This document shows, one piece after another, positions 36,049 to 44,577 of a stretch of DNA of 44,777 nt. The stretch's first letter is position 1. Each line of letters begins with the position of its first letter. The notes under the pieces are model-generated. The model saw only the letters and a program-made list of their open reading frames with translations, ran no database searches and was not told the origin of the DNA. Made by a program: the position numbers and the translations under genes. The DNA lies in assembly GCA_007694115.1 (NCBI GenBank), contig RECJ01000154.1, positions 1-44,777 of the forward strand. Reading direction: 5' to 3'. The stretch comes from Leptolyngbya sp. DLM2.Bin27. Lineage in GTDB: Bacteria; Cyanobacteriota; Cyanobacteriia; Phormidesmidales; Phormidesmidaceae.

Positions 36049-36213
36049 TTAGATCTTGCGGCTATTTTCGGCGGTCTGTAGGTTGAACTCGGCCTGGGTG
36101 AGCAGGGCGGCAACCTGGCAGGCGACCTCGGGCGGCAGGGCTGGCTGGCTATCGGCCAAAAAGTCGAGATAGCCGTTGAAGGTGCTGATAATGATTTGCT
36201 TGTTTTGCAGCAT
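36049..36213 (-). CDS. 54-residue hypothetical protein
   Basis: Short ORF: MLQNKQIIISTFNGYLDFLA, then an acidic/Pro turn and a second helix with ACQVAALLTQAEFNLQTA, ending SRKI. AGGAG lies about 8 nt before the ATG at 36213, and the composition is protein-like with two amphipathic helices. This supports a real small gene, divergent from phr. I do not recognise a family. Confidence 0.65.
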   Translation of the reverse strand: MLQNKQIIISTFNGYLDFLADSQPALPPEVACQVAALLTQAEFNLQTAENSRKI

Positions 36214-36357
36214 AGGTAATCTCCTGAGCGTTCGTCAGCATTCGTTGCCTACAGTTGTGATCCGCAGGTGGTTTTGCCCCATGATAGAAGCTGCCCTGCC
36301 CTGGGGGCCAATGTCGTTATACTGAAGCCGTTTGCTGAGCGAGGATGGGTTGCGGGC

Positions 36358-37788
36358 ATGGCTGAGTTGGTTTTGTTTTGGCACCGCCGCGATCTGCGCT
36401 TGGACGACAATATGGGTCTGGCAGCGGCGCGCGATCGCACTTCTCACCTGACGGGCGTATTTTGCCTTGATCCCAGCATTCTCAAGGGCGACGCTGTGGC
36501 CCCGGCCCGGGTGGCCTACATGATCGGCTGTCTAGAGGTGCTCAAGACTAGCTACGCTCAAGCCGGCGGCCAGCTGCTGATTCTCCAGGGCAACCCGCAG
36601 GAGAAAATTCCGGCCCTGGCCCAGGCCATCGGAGCCAACGCCATCTACTGGAACCGCGATGTGGAACCCTACTCGCGCCAGCGCGATCAAGCGGTGGCCG
36701 AGGCGCTCAAGGCAGCAGGCCTTGAGTTTCGCACCACCTTTTGGGATCAGCTGCTCCACGAGCCGGGGGCCGTGCGCACCGGAGCAGGCGAACCCTACAG
36801 CGTCTACACCCCCTTTTGGCGCAACTGGGTGAAGCAGTCTAAGGCCGCTCCCCTGCCCGCCCCCGAGGGGTTAGTAGCGCTCAGCGCTGAGCAGACGGCG
36901 GCGGCCCAGCGGGCGGGCTGCATCGACCTGCCCAGCGCCAAAGACCTGGGCTTTGTCTGGGAGAATGGCTTTCCGGTGGAGCCGGGGGAGCCAGCCGCGC
37001 TAGAACGCCTAGGGGCGTTTTGCGACGACGATCAGGCTATTGCCACCTACGACGAGCAGCGCAACTTTCCGTTTGTAGATGGCACCTCGCGCCTGAGCGC
37101 AGCGCTGAAGTTTGGGGCAGTGGGCATTCGCACCGTGTGGGCCGCCGCCGCCGCCGCCCAGGGTCGCAGCCGCAGCGACGAAACTCGAGACAACATTAAA
37201 ACCTGGCAGCAGGAGCTGGCCTGGCGCGAGTTTTACCAGCACGTGATGTATTTCTTTCCAGAATTAGCAGACGGCCCCTACCGCCAGCCATTAAAGAACT
37301 TTCCCTGGGTGAACGACGAAGACCAGTTTGCCGCCTGGTGTGAGGGCCGCACCGGCTACCCCATCGTCGATGCCGCCATGCGCCAGCTGAATGAGACCGG
37401 CTGGATGCACAACCGCTGCCGGATGATCGTCGCCAGCTTCTTGACCAAAGACCTAATAGTCAACTGGCAGTGGGGCGAGAAATATTTCATGCAGCGCCTG
37501 GTGGACGGGGATCTGTCGGCTAACAACGGCGGCTGGCAGTGGAGTGCCTCTAGCGGCATGGACCCCAAGCCGCTGCGAATTTTTAACCCCGCCAGCCAGG
37601 CCCAAAAGTTTGACGCCGAAGCAGAATACATTCGCCAGTGGCTGCCGGAGCTGCGGTCGGTGGACACCGGGGCGCTGGTGACGGGTAAGATTGCCGAGCG
37701 CGATCGCGGCGACTATCCTGCCCCCATCGTCGATCACAAAATTCAGCAGGCTCGCTTTAAAGACAAGTACAAAGCCCAAAAGGGTTAG
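36358..37788 (+). CDS. phr: Deoxyribodipyrimidine photolyase (class I, cryptochrome/photolyase family)
   Basis: Light-driven DNA repair enzyme that splits UV-made pyrimidine dimers; 476 residues from the ATG at 36358. The N-terminal antenna domain begins ELVLFWHRRDLRLDDN. The FAD-binding domain has TSRLSAALKFGAVGIRTVW, WQQELAWREFYQHV and NNGGWQWSASSGMDPKP, then RIFNPASQAQKFD. These are typical of CPD photolyases of the 8-HDF type; the antenna cofactor is inferred. An upstream in-frame start at 36268 adds 30 unlikely residues. Confidence 0.95.
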   Translation: MAELVLFWHRRDLRLDDNMGLAAARDRTSHLTGVFCLDPSILKGDAVAPARVAYMIGCLEVLKTSYAQAGGQLLILQGNPQEKIPALAQAIGANAIYWNRDVEPYSRQRDQAVAEALKAAGLEFRTTFWDQLLHEPGAVRTGAGEPYSVYTPFWRNWVKQSKAAPLPAPEGLVALSAEQTAAAQRAGCIDLPSAKDLGFVWENGFPVEPGEPAALERLGAFCDDDQAIATYDEQRNFPFVDGTSRLSAALKFGAVGIRTVWAAAAAAQGRSRSDETRDNIKTWQQELAWREFYQHVMYFFPELADGPYRQPLKNFPWVNDEDQFAAWCEGRTGYPIVDAAMRQLNETGWMHNRCRMIVASFLTKDLIVNWQWGEKYFMQRLVDGDLSANNGGWQWSASSGMDPKPLRIFNPASQAQKFDAEAEYIRQWLPELRSVDTGALVTGKIAERDRGDYPAPIVDHKIQQARFKDKYKAQKG

Positions 37789-37793
37789 GGGAA

Positions 37794-37880
37794 GAGTTTA
37801 GGGTTCACGGTATACGGTCTAAGGTTCACGGACTGCCTTAAACCGCAAACCTTAGACCGTATACCTTAGACCTCAAACCC
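37794..37880. repeat. Heptad repeat element (copy D) between convergent genes
   Basis: Perfect 18-bp arms GGTATACGGTCTAAGGTT (37809-37826) and AACCTTAGACCGTATACC (37848-37865) around 21 nt. Both arms are built of heptads such as GGTTCAC, GGTATAC, GGTCTAA. The core is CACGGACTGCC. It lies between phr and recG. Confidence 0.88.
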
Positions 37881-37911
37881 CTATCAAAAATAATCAGCTC
37901 AACGACTGCCC

Positions 37912-40449
37912 CTAGGTCATGATCGTGCCACCCATGAGCTTTTCGTAGCGGCGCTGTAGCTCCTTGGTCAGCTTTGGCCAGCGGGCCAGCTCCGGGTCTT
38001 CCTTCAGCACCGTCTCTGCCGCCTCACGGGCCAGCATCAGCACATCCTGGTCTTCGATCAGGCTGGCCAGGGCAAAGTCGGGCAGGCCCGACTGCCGGGT
38101 ACCCAACACCTCCCCAGGGCCGCGAAAGCGCAGATCCATCTCGGCGATAAAGAAGCCATCCTGGGATTGCTCTAGCACCTTGAGCCGCTGAATAGCATTT
38201 TCGCTGCGGCTGGCGCTGAGCAGCAGGCAGAATGACTGGGCCGCACCGCGCCCCACCCGACCCCTGAGCTGGTGCAGCTGGGAAAGGCCAAAGCGCTCGG
38301 CGTGCTCAATCAGCATCACCGAGGCGTTGGGCACATCTACCCCCACTTCCACCACCGTGGTCGAGACGAGGATGTGAGTCTCCTGGTTGCGAAAGGCGGT
38401 AATGGCGGCATCTTTCTCCGCCGAGGACATACGCCCGTGGAGCAGGCCGACGGTGAATTCAGGGAAAATCACCTCCGCCAGCCGCTGGTGTTCTTCTACC
38501 GCCGATTTCAGATCGAGCTTTTCTGACTCATCCACCAGGGGCAGCACCACGTAGACCTGGCGACCCTGGGCAATTTCGCGCCGGATGAGATCGTAGGCGT
38601 GGGTGCGCTCTTTGTTGGTCAGCAGGGTGGTTTGAATGGCCTTGCGCCCCGGCGGCAGCTCGTCGATCTGGCTCACATCGAGATCGCCGTGCATAGTCAG
38701 GGTCAGCGTGCGGGGAATCGGGGTAGCGGTGAGGGTGAGCACGTGGGGGTTGGCCCCCTTTTGGGTGAGCCGCGCCCGCTGCTGCACGCCGAAGCGGTGC
38801 TGCTCGTCGATCACCACCAAACCCAGGTCGCGAAACTGAACCGGGTCTTCGATCAGGGCGTGGGTGCCGACCAGGATCGGCAATTCCCCCGTCGCCAGTT
38901 CCCCCAGCATTTGGCGACGCTTGGCGGCGCGGGTCGAGCCGGTGAGCAGTTCCACGGGCAGGTGCAGCTGGTTGAACCACTCCACCAGCTTGCGGTAGTG
39001 CTGCTCGGCCAGCACCTCGGTGGGGGCCATAATCGCCGCTTGGTAACCCGACTGAATGGCGGCCAGGGTGGCGATCACGGCCACGACGGTCTTACCGGAG
39101 CCAACGTCGCCCTGTACCAGACGGTTCATGGGCATAGGCTTTTGCAGATCGGCCAGAATGTCGTTGACCACCCGCTGCTGAGCGCCCGTAAGGCTAAACG
39201 GCATAATGCTGTAAAAGCTGTCGATCAGCGCCCCGGTGGGGGCGAGGGCGATCGCAGTTTGCTGGGCCTGCTGCTGCTGGCGGCGGCGCAACAGACCCAG
39301 CTGAAGGTAGAGGAATTCGTCGAACACCAGGCGGCGGCGGGCCTGGGCCAGGCTGTCTTCGTCATCGGGGAAGTGAATCTGGGCGATCGCCTCTGTCACC
39401 TTGATCAGCCCATACCGCTGCCGCAGATCTACCGGCAGCGGGTCTTGCAGCTCTGGGACAGCGGGCAGAGAGGCCGCCACCGCCTTGCGCACCAGGTCGG
39501 CGGCAACGCCCTCGGTAAGCGAATACACCGGCACCATGCGGCCAATGGTGAGGGATTCAATGCGATCGCCCAGACTGTCCAACACCTCTAGGTGCGGATC
39601 TTCTAGCGTTACTCCAAACTTGCCGGCTTTTACCAGGCCGGAGGCGGCAACGATAGACCCCTGGGGGTACTGGCGCTTTTGCTGCTGCTGCCAGCCGGGG
39701 GTGGCGTAGCGGTTGCCGGGGTAAAAGCGGTTGAGCTTGAGCATGCCGCTGCCGTCAGAGAGCTGAAGCTCAAAGATGGTGAGTTTTTGATTGCGGGGGC
39801 TAGTGAAACAATTCACCCGCTTGACGGTACCGACGATGGTGACGGTTTCTCCCGGTTCTAAGTCGCGGATTTTGACCTGCTGGGCGTAGTTGATGTGGTC
39901 GCGAGGGTAGTAGTAGAGCACATCCTGCACCGTGAACAGGCCCAGCTTGGCCAGCCGTTCACTGTTTTTAGGGCCAATGCCCTTCAGGTAGGTGACCGGT
40001 TGATCAAGGCCAAAGCGCAAGCTGCCCGTCCCCGTCGCCTCTGCCAGCTGAGTGGTTTTGGGGGCAGCTTTGGGCGGGCGGGATGCCTTAGCAGACGTGG
40101 ATGCTCCAGGTTCTGTGGCGGCATGTTCGCGGGTGCGGAGGGATGTGGTTGCGGCAGTTTTTTCGAGCAGGCGCTGGGTGCTGTGGAGAAAGCGGCGGGT
40201 TGCGGCCACCAGGTGCTGCCGCTGGGCAAAGCTGAGGTCGCTATAGCCCTCATACTTTTGGGCCAGCCCCTGCCACGACCGCTGCTGGTCAGCCGGGAGG
40301 GCCGGGGGGGGCTGTTGCAGGCTGTCGCGCAGAAACTCGCTGAAGCTCTGCTGCTTGCCCACCAGGTTGTTGAAGCCGGTTTCGGCCTCGACCGAGAGCG
40401 CCCGCTGGAGCCGAGCCCAGTCGGGTAGGGAGGTCTGTGCTTTTGCCAT
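37912..40449 (-). CDS. recG: ATP-dependent DNA helicase RecG
   Basis: Branch-migrating helicase that remodels stalled forks and recombination junctions; 845 residues from the ATG at 40449, which has AGGGAAA upstream (an in-frame GTG is at 40464). The N-terminal about 150 residues are a cyanobacterial extension. The wedge domain then begins PVTYLKGIGPKNSERLAKLG. Helicase motifs are GDVGSGKT, APTEVLAEQH, DEQHRFG, TATPIPRTL and the C-terminal QLRGRVGRG. It follows the acidic unknown gene by 16 bp and is probably co-transcribed with it. Confidence 0.97.
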   Translation of the reverse strand: MAKAQTSLPDWARLQRALSVEAETGFNNLVGKQQSFSEFLRDSLQQPPPALPADQQRSWQGLAQKYEGYSDLSFAQRQHLVAATRRFLHSTQRLLEKTAATTSLRTREHAATEPGASTSAKASRPPKAAPKTTQLAEATGTGSLRFGLDQPVTYLKGIGPKNSERLAKLGLFTVQDVLYYYPRDHINYAQQVKIRDLEPGETVTIVGTVKRVNCFTSPRNQKLTIFELQLSDGSGMLKLNRFYPGNRYATPGWQQQQKRQYPQGSIVAASGLVKAGKFGVTLEDPHLEVLDSLGDRIESLTIGRMVPVYSLTEGVAADLVRKAVAASLPAVPELQDPLPVDLRQRYGLIKVTEAIAQIHFPDDEDSLAQARRRLVFDEFLYLQLGLLRRRQQQQAQQTAIALAPTGALIDSFYSIMPFSLTGAQQRVVNDILADLQKPMPMNRLVQGDVGSGKTVVAVIATLAAIQSGYQAAIMAPTEVLAEQHYRKLVEWFNQLHLPVELLTGSTRAAKRRQMLGELATGELPILVGTHALIEDPVQFRDLGLVVIDEQHRFGVQQRARLTQKGANPHVLTLTATPIPRTLTLTMHGDLDVSQIDELPPGRKAIQTTLLTNKERTHAYDLIRREIAQGRQVYVVLPLVDESEKLDLKSAVEEHQRLAEVIFPEFTVGLLHGRMSSAEKDAAITAFRNQETHILVSTTVVEVGVDVPNASVMLIEHAERFGLSQLHQLRGRVGRGAAQSFCLLLSASRSENAIQRLKVLEQSQDGFFIAEMDLRFRGPGEVLGTRQSGLPDFALASLIEDQDVLMLAREAAETVLKEDPELARWPKLTKELQRRYEKLMGGTIMT

Positions 40450-40465
40450 AGATTTCCCTAGCACC

Positions 40466-41710
40466 CTAGCGGGATGAGTCGTCGTACCAGATCGACCGCC
40501 AGGCTTGCTCGGCCTGGGCGATCGCTAGTTCGCGCTCGGCTCGCTGGTACTGCTTGCCCAGCTTGCGCAGTCGCCCAACGGCGGTGCGCAGTTTGCTGCG
40601 CCAGAGGGCGGTTTGCACATCGCCAAACTCTAGGTCGCTCAGGCGCAGTTGCACAGCGGCCAGATGGGTCATAGTGCCTTCGAGGGCTTCGTCGACCTCG
40701 TCATCTAGGCTCTGGTTGACGTCGTTGTCGGGGTCGTCATCGTGGTCAAACTCTGCCGCCACATCGCTCGCCATCGCTACCAGCACGTTCAACACGTTGG
40801 GCACCGATCGCCCCTTGGGCATCGCAACATCGGCATCGGATGCAGCTTCTACCACTGCATCGGGCAGATCGGGGGTCACCTGAGCCTTTCGCAACAGCTG
40901 GTTGGCTTTTCTAGATGCCCGCTGCAAGACCTCGCGAATCATCTGCTCCAAAATCAGGTGGTGCTTAGCCACCAGGGTGGGGGTGAGATCGTCTCCGGTA
41001 AAGGGGCGATCGCTAAAGGCTTCCTGCACTTCGCTCGAGATCGCCGCCATAATCACTGACTGCACGAGTTTTTGAGGGTCGAGGGTCAGGGCTGTGTCTT
41101 CTTCAGTTTCAGGCTCATCTGGCTCAGGCTCATCTGGCTCGGGCTCATCTGGCTCAGGCCCGTCTGGCTCAGGCCCGTCTGGCTCAAGCTCACTTGACCC
41201 GCCTAGGGCAGGGGCAGGGGAGTCTTCAGGGGCAACCGTCTCTATGTTGGGTGGGCCAGAAATATCGGGTGGGTCAGAGATGAAGGAGTCAGCATTAGGC
41301 GGGTCAGCATTCTCAGCCACCGCAGCCTCTTCAGCGTGGGCTAGGGCCGCTAGGGCCACTTCTAGGCGATTTAGATCGCTAGAGCTGAGATCTCTGGGGT
41401 TTAGAACCTCGGAATCAGCCGACGCTTGAGCTGGCTCCATCAGCTGCTGAAGCCAGCTCTGGGCTTTATGGCCCAGGTCTTGAATGCTCTGCTGTAACCG
41501 GGTGCGATCGCTGACCGGCAAGGCCAAAAACGCTTCGGGATAGACCTGGGTACAGAGGTGGTAGGTGGCCATAATCACCTGTTGCCGCAGGGCGTGACCC
41601 AGCACAGTCAGGTAGGTGGCATAGATTTGGCTAAACTCTTCGGCCAGAGTAGCGGTAGCTCCCTCTAGCGCGTTGAGATCTTTGCGAATACTTTCGACTG
41701 GCCTTACCAT
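40466..41710 (-). CDS. Acidic protein of unknown function upstream of recG
   Basis: A 414-residue soluble protein from the ATG at 41710 (the longer ORF starts at 41752). The N-terminal about 110 residues are helical (ESIRKDLNALEGATATLAEE). A very acidic Pro-rich linker contains five EPD(G/E)P units. The C-terminal half is helical again and ends with a basic helix (LWRSKLRTAVGRLRKLGKQY). I do not recognise a family. It lies 16 bp upstream of recG, which suggests shared expression, and after the tsf terminator. Confidence 0.75.
   Translation of the reverse strand: MVRPVESIRKDLNALEGATATLAEEFSQIYATYLTVLGHALRQQVIMATYHLCTQVYPEAFLALPVSDRTRLQQSIQDLGHKAQSWLQQLMEPAQASADSEVLNPRDLSSSDLNRLEVALAALAHAEEAAVAENADPPNADSFISDPPDISGPPNIETVAPEDSPAPALGGSSELEPDGPEPDGPEPDEPEPDEPEPDEPETEEDTALTLDPQKLVQSVIMAAISSEVQEAFSDRPFTGDDLTPTLVAKHHLILEQMIREVLQRASRKANQLLRKAQVTPDLPDAVVEAASDADVAMPKGRSVPNVLNVLVAMASDVAAEFDHDDDPDNDVNQSLDDEVDEALEGTMTHLAAVQLRLSDLEFGDVQTALWRSKLRTAVGRLRKLGKQYQRAERELAIAQAEQAWRSIWYDDSSR
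41112..41186. repeat. Coding minisatellite: five tandem 15-bp units
   Basis: Units GGCTCATCTGGCTCA (three) and GGCCCGTCTGGCTCA (two), 41112-41186, with only one or two base changes among them. They encode the EPDEP/EPDGP repeats in the acidic protein on the minus strand. The copy number is in-frame, so changes would lengthen or shorten the linker without a frameshift. Confidence 0.88.
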
Positions 41711-41750
41711 GCTCCTGTACCCATGCCATACCTGATTATAGGGAAATATC

Positions 41751-41781
41751 AAAAACGGGGGCGCAATGACCGCACCCCCGT
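41751..41781 (-). terminator. Intrinsic terminator after tsf
   Basis: Stem GCACCCCCGT (41772-41781) with ACGGGGGCGC (41755-41764), one mismatch-like pair. On the minus strand it is followed by TTTTT (41751-41755), a textbook U-tract. It lies 71 bp after the tsf stop and separates the translation genes from the recG pair. Confidence 0.85.
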
Positions 41782-41851
41782 CTCTGGTGGCTTTTGAGCT
41801 GACTCTTGAGGCTCAGTCGCCCCGATAGCAGCCCCGCAGCCGCTGGCAAAC

Positions 41852-42514
41852 CTACTTTTTCATGCCGGTCTGGGCAGCCACTTCGTCGGCGAAGTTGGTC
41901 TCTTCTTTTTCGATGCCCTCGCCCAGCACAAACCGAGAGAAGCGGCGCACCTGGATATTTTCACCCAGCTTAGAAACCGCCTGCTTGATCAGCTCTTCGA
42001 CCGAGATATTTTGGTCTTTGATAAAGGGCTGATCCATTAGAGAAAGCTCTTTCAGGCGCTTTTGAATGCGGCCTTCAACAATTTTCTCCTGCATGGCGGC
42101 GGGCTTGTTGGCAATGTCGTCGCGGCCCATCTCAATGGATTTCTCTTTCTCAGCCACGTCGGAGGGGATGTCGCTGACCCGCACATATTCTACGTTGGGG
42201 CAGGCGGCGATTTGCATGGCCACATCACGCACGAGGCTCTTAAACTCGTCGCGGCGGGCCACAAAGTCGGTTTCGCAGTTGACTTCTACCAGCACGCCCA
42301 CGCGGCCACCGGTGTGAATATAGCTGTCGACTAGACCTTCGGCGGCAACCCGACCCTCTTTCTTAGAGGCCGAGGCGATGCCCTTCTGGCGGAGCCATTC
42401 AATGGCTTTTTCAATGTCGCCCTCGTTTTCTTTTAGGGCTTTTTTGCAGTCCATCATGCCTGCGCCGGTTTTATCGCGCAGGTCTTTAACAAGCTTTGCA
42501 GAAATATCTGCCAT
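41852..42514 (-). CDS. tsf: Elongation factor Ts
   Basis: Nucleotide exchange factor that reloads EF-Tu with GTP; 220 residues, the normal cyanobacterial length (shorter than the E. coli form). The N-terminal UBA-like domain [20 protein letters not shown] and [19 protein letters not shown] is clear, followed by the core with [16 protein letters not shown]. It is downstream of rpsB, as in many bacteria; a hairpin lies in the 167-bp gap. Confidence 0.98.
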   Translation of the reverse strand: MADISAKLVKDLRDKTGAGMMDCKKALKENEGDIEKAIEWLRQKGIASASKKEGRVAAEGLVDSYIHTGGRVGVLVEVNCETDFVARRDEFKSLVRDVAMQIAACPNVEYVRVSDIPSDVAEKEKSIEMGRDDIANKPAAMQEKIVEGRIQKRLKELSLMDQPFIKDQNISVEELIKQAVSKLGENIQVRRFSRFVLGEGIEKEETNFADEVAAQTGMKK

Positions 42515-42634
42515 GGTGATTTAACGTCCTAACGCGCTGTCGTCAAACTCAGTCCAAACAATCAATCTAAACAGACGGGGAATGCCTTAGTTCAGCTTAA
42601 ACCCCTGGGGCCACCTTCATGAAGGCAACTTCGG

Positions 42635-42671
42635 CACCCCTGCCTCTCCCACCAGGAGAGGGGCAGGGGTG
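42635..42671 (-). terminator. Hairpin between rpsB and tsf, possible attenuator
   Basis: CACCCCTGCCTCTCC pairs with GGAGAGGGGCAGGGGTG (2-nt bulge) around CACCA, 10 bp after the rpsB stop. No U-tract follows on the minus strand, so partial termination or RNA processing is more likely than a full stop. A 12-bp palindrome CCTTCATGAAGG (42614-42625) follows. Confidence 0.55.
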
Positions 42672-42681
42672 AGAGCCAACC

Positions 42682-43455
42682 CTAGCTGTCGCCGTCGGCG
42701 GCAGGGGCATCGTAGGCGTACTCGTCGTCGGCCCCGTCGTAGTCGTACTCGTCGTCATCGCTGGAGGTCTGCCCGCCGTGGGAGCCTTCGTAGATGGCGT
42801 CGGCTAGCTTGCCGAGAATCAGCTTGATGGAGCGAATGGCGTCGTCGTTGCCGGGAATGGGCACATCGACGACATCGGGGTCACAGTTGGTGTCGAGCAG
42901 AGAAATAATCGGAATGCCGAGCTTTTGGCACTCAGACACCGCGTTGTATTCTCGCTTGATGTCGACGATGATGGCGACATCGGGCACCTTGCGCATGGTC
43001 TTAATGCCACCTAGGTACTTTTGCAGCTTCTCTAGCTCGCGGCGCAGCACGGCGGCTTCTTTTTTAGGGCGCAGGTCAATGGCACCCAGCTCTTCCATCC
43101 GCTCTAGCTCTTTGAGGCGGTTGGCGCGAGATTTAATCGTCTCCCAGTTGGTGAGCATGCCGCCCAGCCAGCGCTGGTTGACGAAGTGGGAGCCGCAGCG
43201 GGCCGACTCTTGGGCTACGATGCCAGCGGCCTGGCGCTTGGTGCCAATAAACAGAAACTTTTGCCCCTGCTCAGCGGCGGTGCGGACAAATTTGTAGGCT
43301 TCTTCCATCAGCTGGGCGGTCTGCACCAGGTCAATGATGTGAACGCCGTTGCGGGAGGTGAAGATGTATTGATCCATCTTGGGGTTCCAGCGGCGAGTTT
43401 GGTGGCCGAAGTGAACCCCAGACTCAAGTAGCTCGGATAGAGTGATAACGGGCAT
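42682..43455 (-). CDS. rpsB: 30S ribosomal protein S2
   Basis: Small-subunit ribosomal protein of 257 residues. Family signatures are [40 protein letters not shown] and [16 protein letters not shown]. The C-terminus carries an extra acidic tail rich in Asp and Tyr ([17 protein letters not shown]), as in some cyanobacteria. AAGGAG lies about 10 nt before the start. A nested hairpin covers the upstream gap. Confidence 0.98.
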   Translation of the reverse strand: MPVITLSELLESGVHFGHQTRRWNPKMDQYIFTSRNGVHIIDLVQTAQLMEEAYKFVRTAAEQGQKFLFIGTKRQAAGIVAQESARCGSHFVNQRWLGGMLTNWETIKSRANRLKELERMEELGAIDLRPKKEAAVLRRELEKLQKYLGGIKTMRKVPDVAIIVDIKREYNAVSECQKLGIPIISLLDTNCDPDVVDVPIPGNDDAIRSIKLILGKLADAIYEGSHGGQTSSDDDEYDYDGADDEYAYDAPAADGDS

Positions 43456-43485
43456 TTGGTTTTGACTCCTTTCGGGTTAATCCTC

Positions 43486-43544
43486 CATTCGAACATGCTC
43501 CCCTTTGGCTGAAAACCAGCGGGGGAGACCCGAAGATTCGAATG
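43486..43544 (-). promoter_or_regulatory. Nested hairpin in the rpsB leader
   Basis: Outer arms CATTCGAA (43486-43493) and TTCGAATG (43537-43544) enclose inner arms CTCCCC (43498-43503) and GGGGAG (43522-43527). It begins 31 bp upstream of the rpsB start and also covers the ATG of the divergent gene at 43542. It could be an S2-responsive leader or a regulator site; neither is shown. Confidence 0.55.
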
Positions 43545-44510
43545 TGTGGTTTTTTGACAACTTTTCTAGGGTATCACAGTGGCAGTCTGGTTAGAGTTTT
43601 GCTGAAACGTTACCTGCGCTGGGCAATTGTTGCCGCTGCGATCGCATTTCTGGCCCACACCCTGGCGGGCCACTGGGCCGAGGTGGTCGCGATTCGGCTG
43701 CGATCGCAGGGCCTTTGGCGGCTGCTGCTGGCCACCGCCGTTAGCCTGCTGGCCCACAGCTGGGCGGGCTGGGTGTGGAGCTGGATTTTGCAGGCGCTAC
43801 AGCAGCCCATAGGCGGTCGCTGGAGCATGCCCGTCTACCTCAAAACCAACCTGCTGAAATACCTGCCGGGCAATGTCTGGCATTTCTATGGCCGGGTGCG
43901 CGCCCTGGGCGATCGCGGCATTGCCAAAGGGCCGGCCATTGTCGGGGTGGTACTAGAGCCTTTGCTGATGGCCAATGCAGCCCTGCTGCTGGGGTTGGCT
44001 AGCCCCACTCGCTACTGGCCGGGGCAAATTTTGCTGCTGGGGCTGGCCCTAGGGGCAATTCACCCCCGCTGGCTCAACCCGGTGATGAACCGCCTGGGCC
44101 AGGCCAAGGCTAAGCATGATCTAAAAAAAGATGATCTCGATGAACCGCTGCCCTCGGCGGCCCTGCACCGCTACCCCCTCAAACCCCTAGCAGGAGAAAT
44201 GGGCTTTGTGCTGCTCAAGGGGATTGGCTTTGCGCTGGTGATCAGCGCCGTCAGCCCGCTGCCCACTAGCCAGTGGCTCTCGGTGGTGAGTCTGTTTAGT
44301 CTAGCCTGGCTGGCGGGGCTGGTGATCCCCGGTGCGCCGGGGGGGCTGGGGGTGTTTGAGGCGATCGCCGTCACCCTGCTGCAAGACACGCTCTCGGCAG
44401 GCGTCATTCTCAGCGCGGTGGCGCTGTACCGCCTGGTGGGCACTCTAGCCGAGGCCCTGGGGGCAGGGTTGGCGGTATTGGGGGAAGAGGGTTCAAGGTT
44501 CAAGGTTTAA
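43542..44510 (+). CDS. Lysylphosphatidylglycerol synthase-like transmembrane protein (UPF0104 type)
   Basis: Membrane protein of 322 residues with about eight helices. The opening RYLRWAIVAAAIAFLAHTLAG, the GRWSMPVYLKTNLLKYLPGN-like segment and PGAPGGLGVFEAIAVTLLQD match the LPG synthase membrane domain / UPF0104 family. The catalytic lysyl-transfer domain is absent, so aminoacylation of lipid is not implied. ATG at 43542 is used; TTG at 43599 is also possible and fits the family start. The last codons (GSRFKV) come from heptad element E. Confidence 0.83.
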   Translation: MCGFLTTFLGYHSGSLVRVLLKRYLRWAIVAAAIAFLAHTLAGHWAEVVAIRLRSQGLWRLLLATAVSLLAHSWAGWVWSWILQALQQPIGGRWSMPVYLKTNLLKYLPGNVWHFYGRVRALGDRGIAKGPAIVGVVLEPLLMANAALLLGLASPTRYWPGQILLLGLALGAIHPRWLNPVMNRLGQAKAKHDLKKDDLDEPLPSAALHRYPLKPLAGEMGFVLLKGIGFALVISAVSPLPTSQWLSVVSLFSLAWLAGLVIPGAPGGLGVFEAIAVTLLQDTLSAGVILSAVALYRLVGTLAEALGAGLAVLGEEGSRFKV

Positions 44511-44570
44511 GGTGCACGGCATTGCCTTTAACCTTGAACCTCAAATAACCTTGAACCTCAAACCTTGCCC
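44490..44570. repeat. Heptad repeat element (copy E) overlapping a stop codon
   Basis: Heptads GGTTCAA, GGTTCAA, GGTTTAA, GGTGCAC, core GGCATTGCC, then TTTAACC, TTGAACC and others to 44570. The TAA in GGTTTAA is the stop of the upstream gene. It lies between convergent genes (LPG-synthase-like and icd). Confidence 0.86.
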
Positions 44571-44577
44571 CCTTTCT

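Noticed and set aside
38599..39591. 330-codon ORF on the plus strand
   Set aside because: It lies wholly antisense to recG, whose helicase motifs are unmistakable; the His/Gly/Gln-rich translation is a high-GC shadow.
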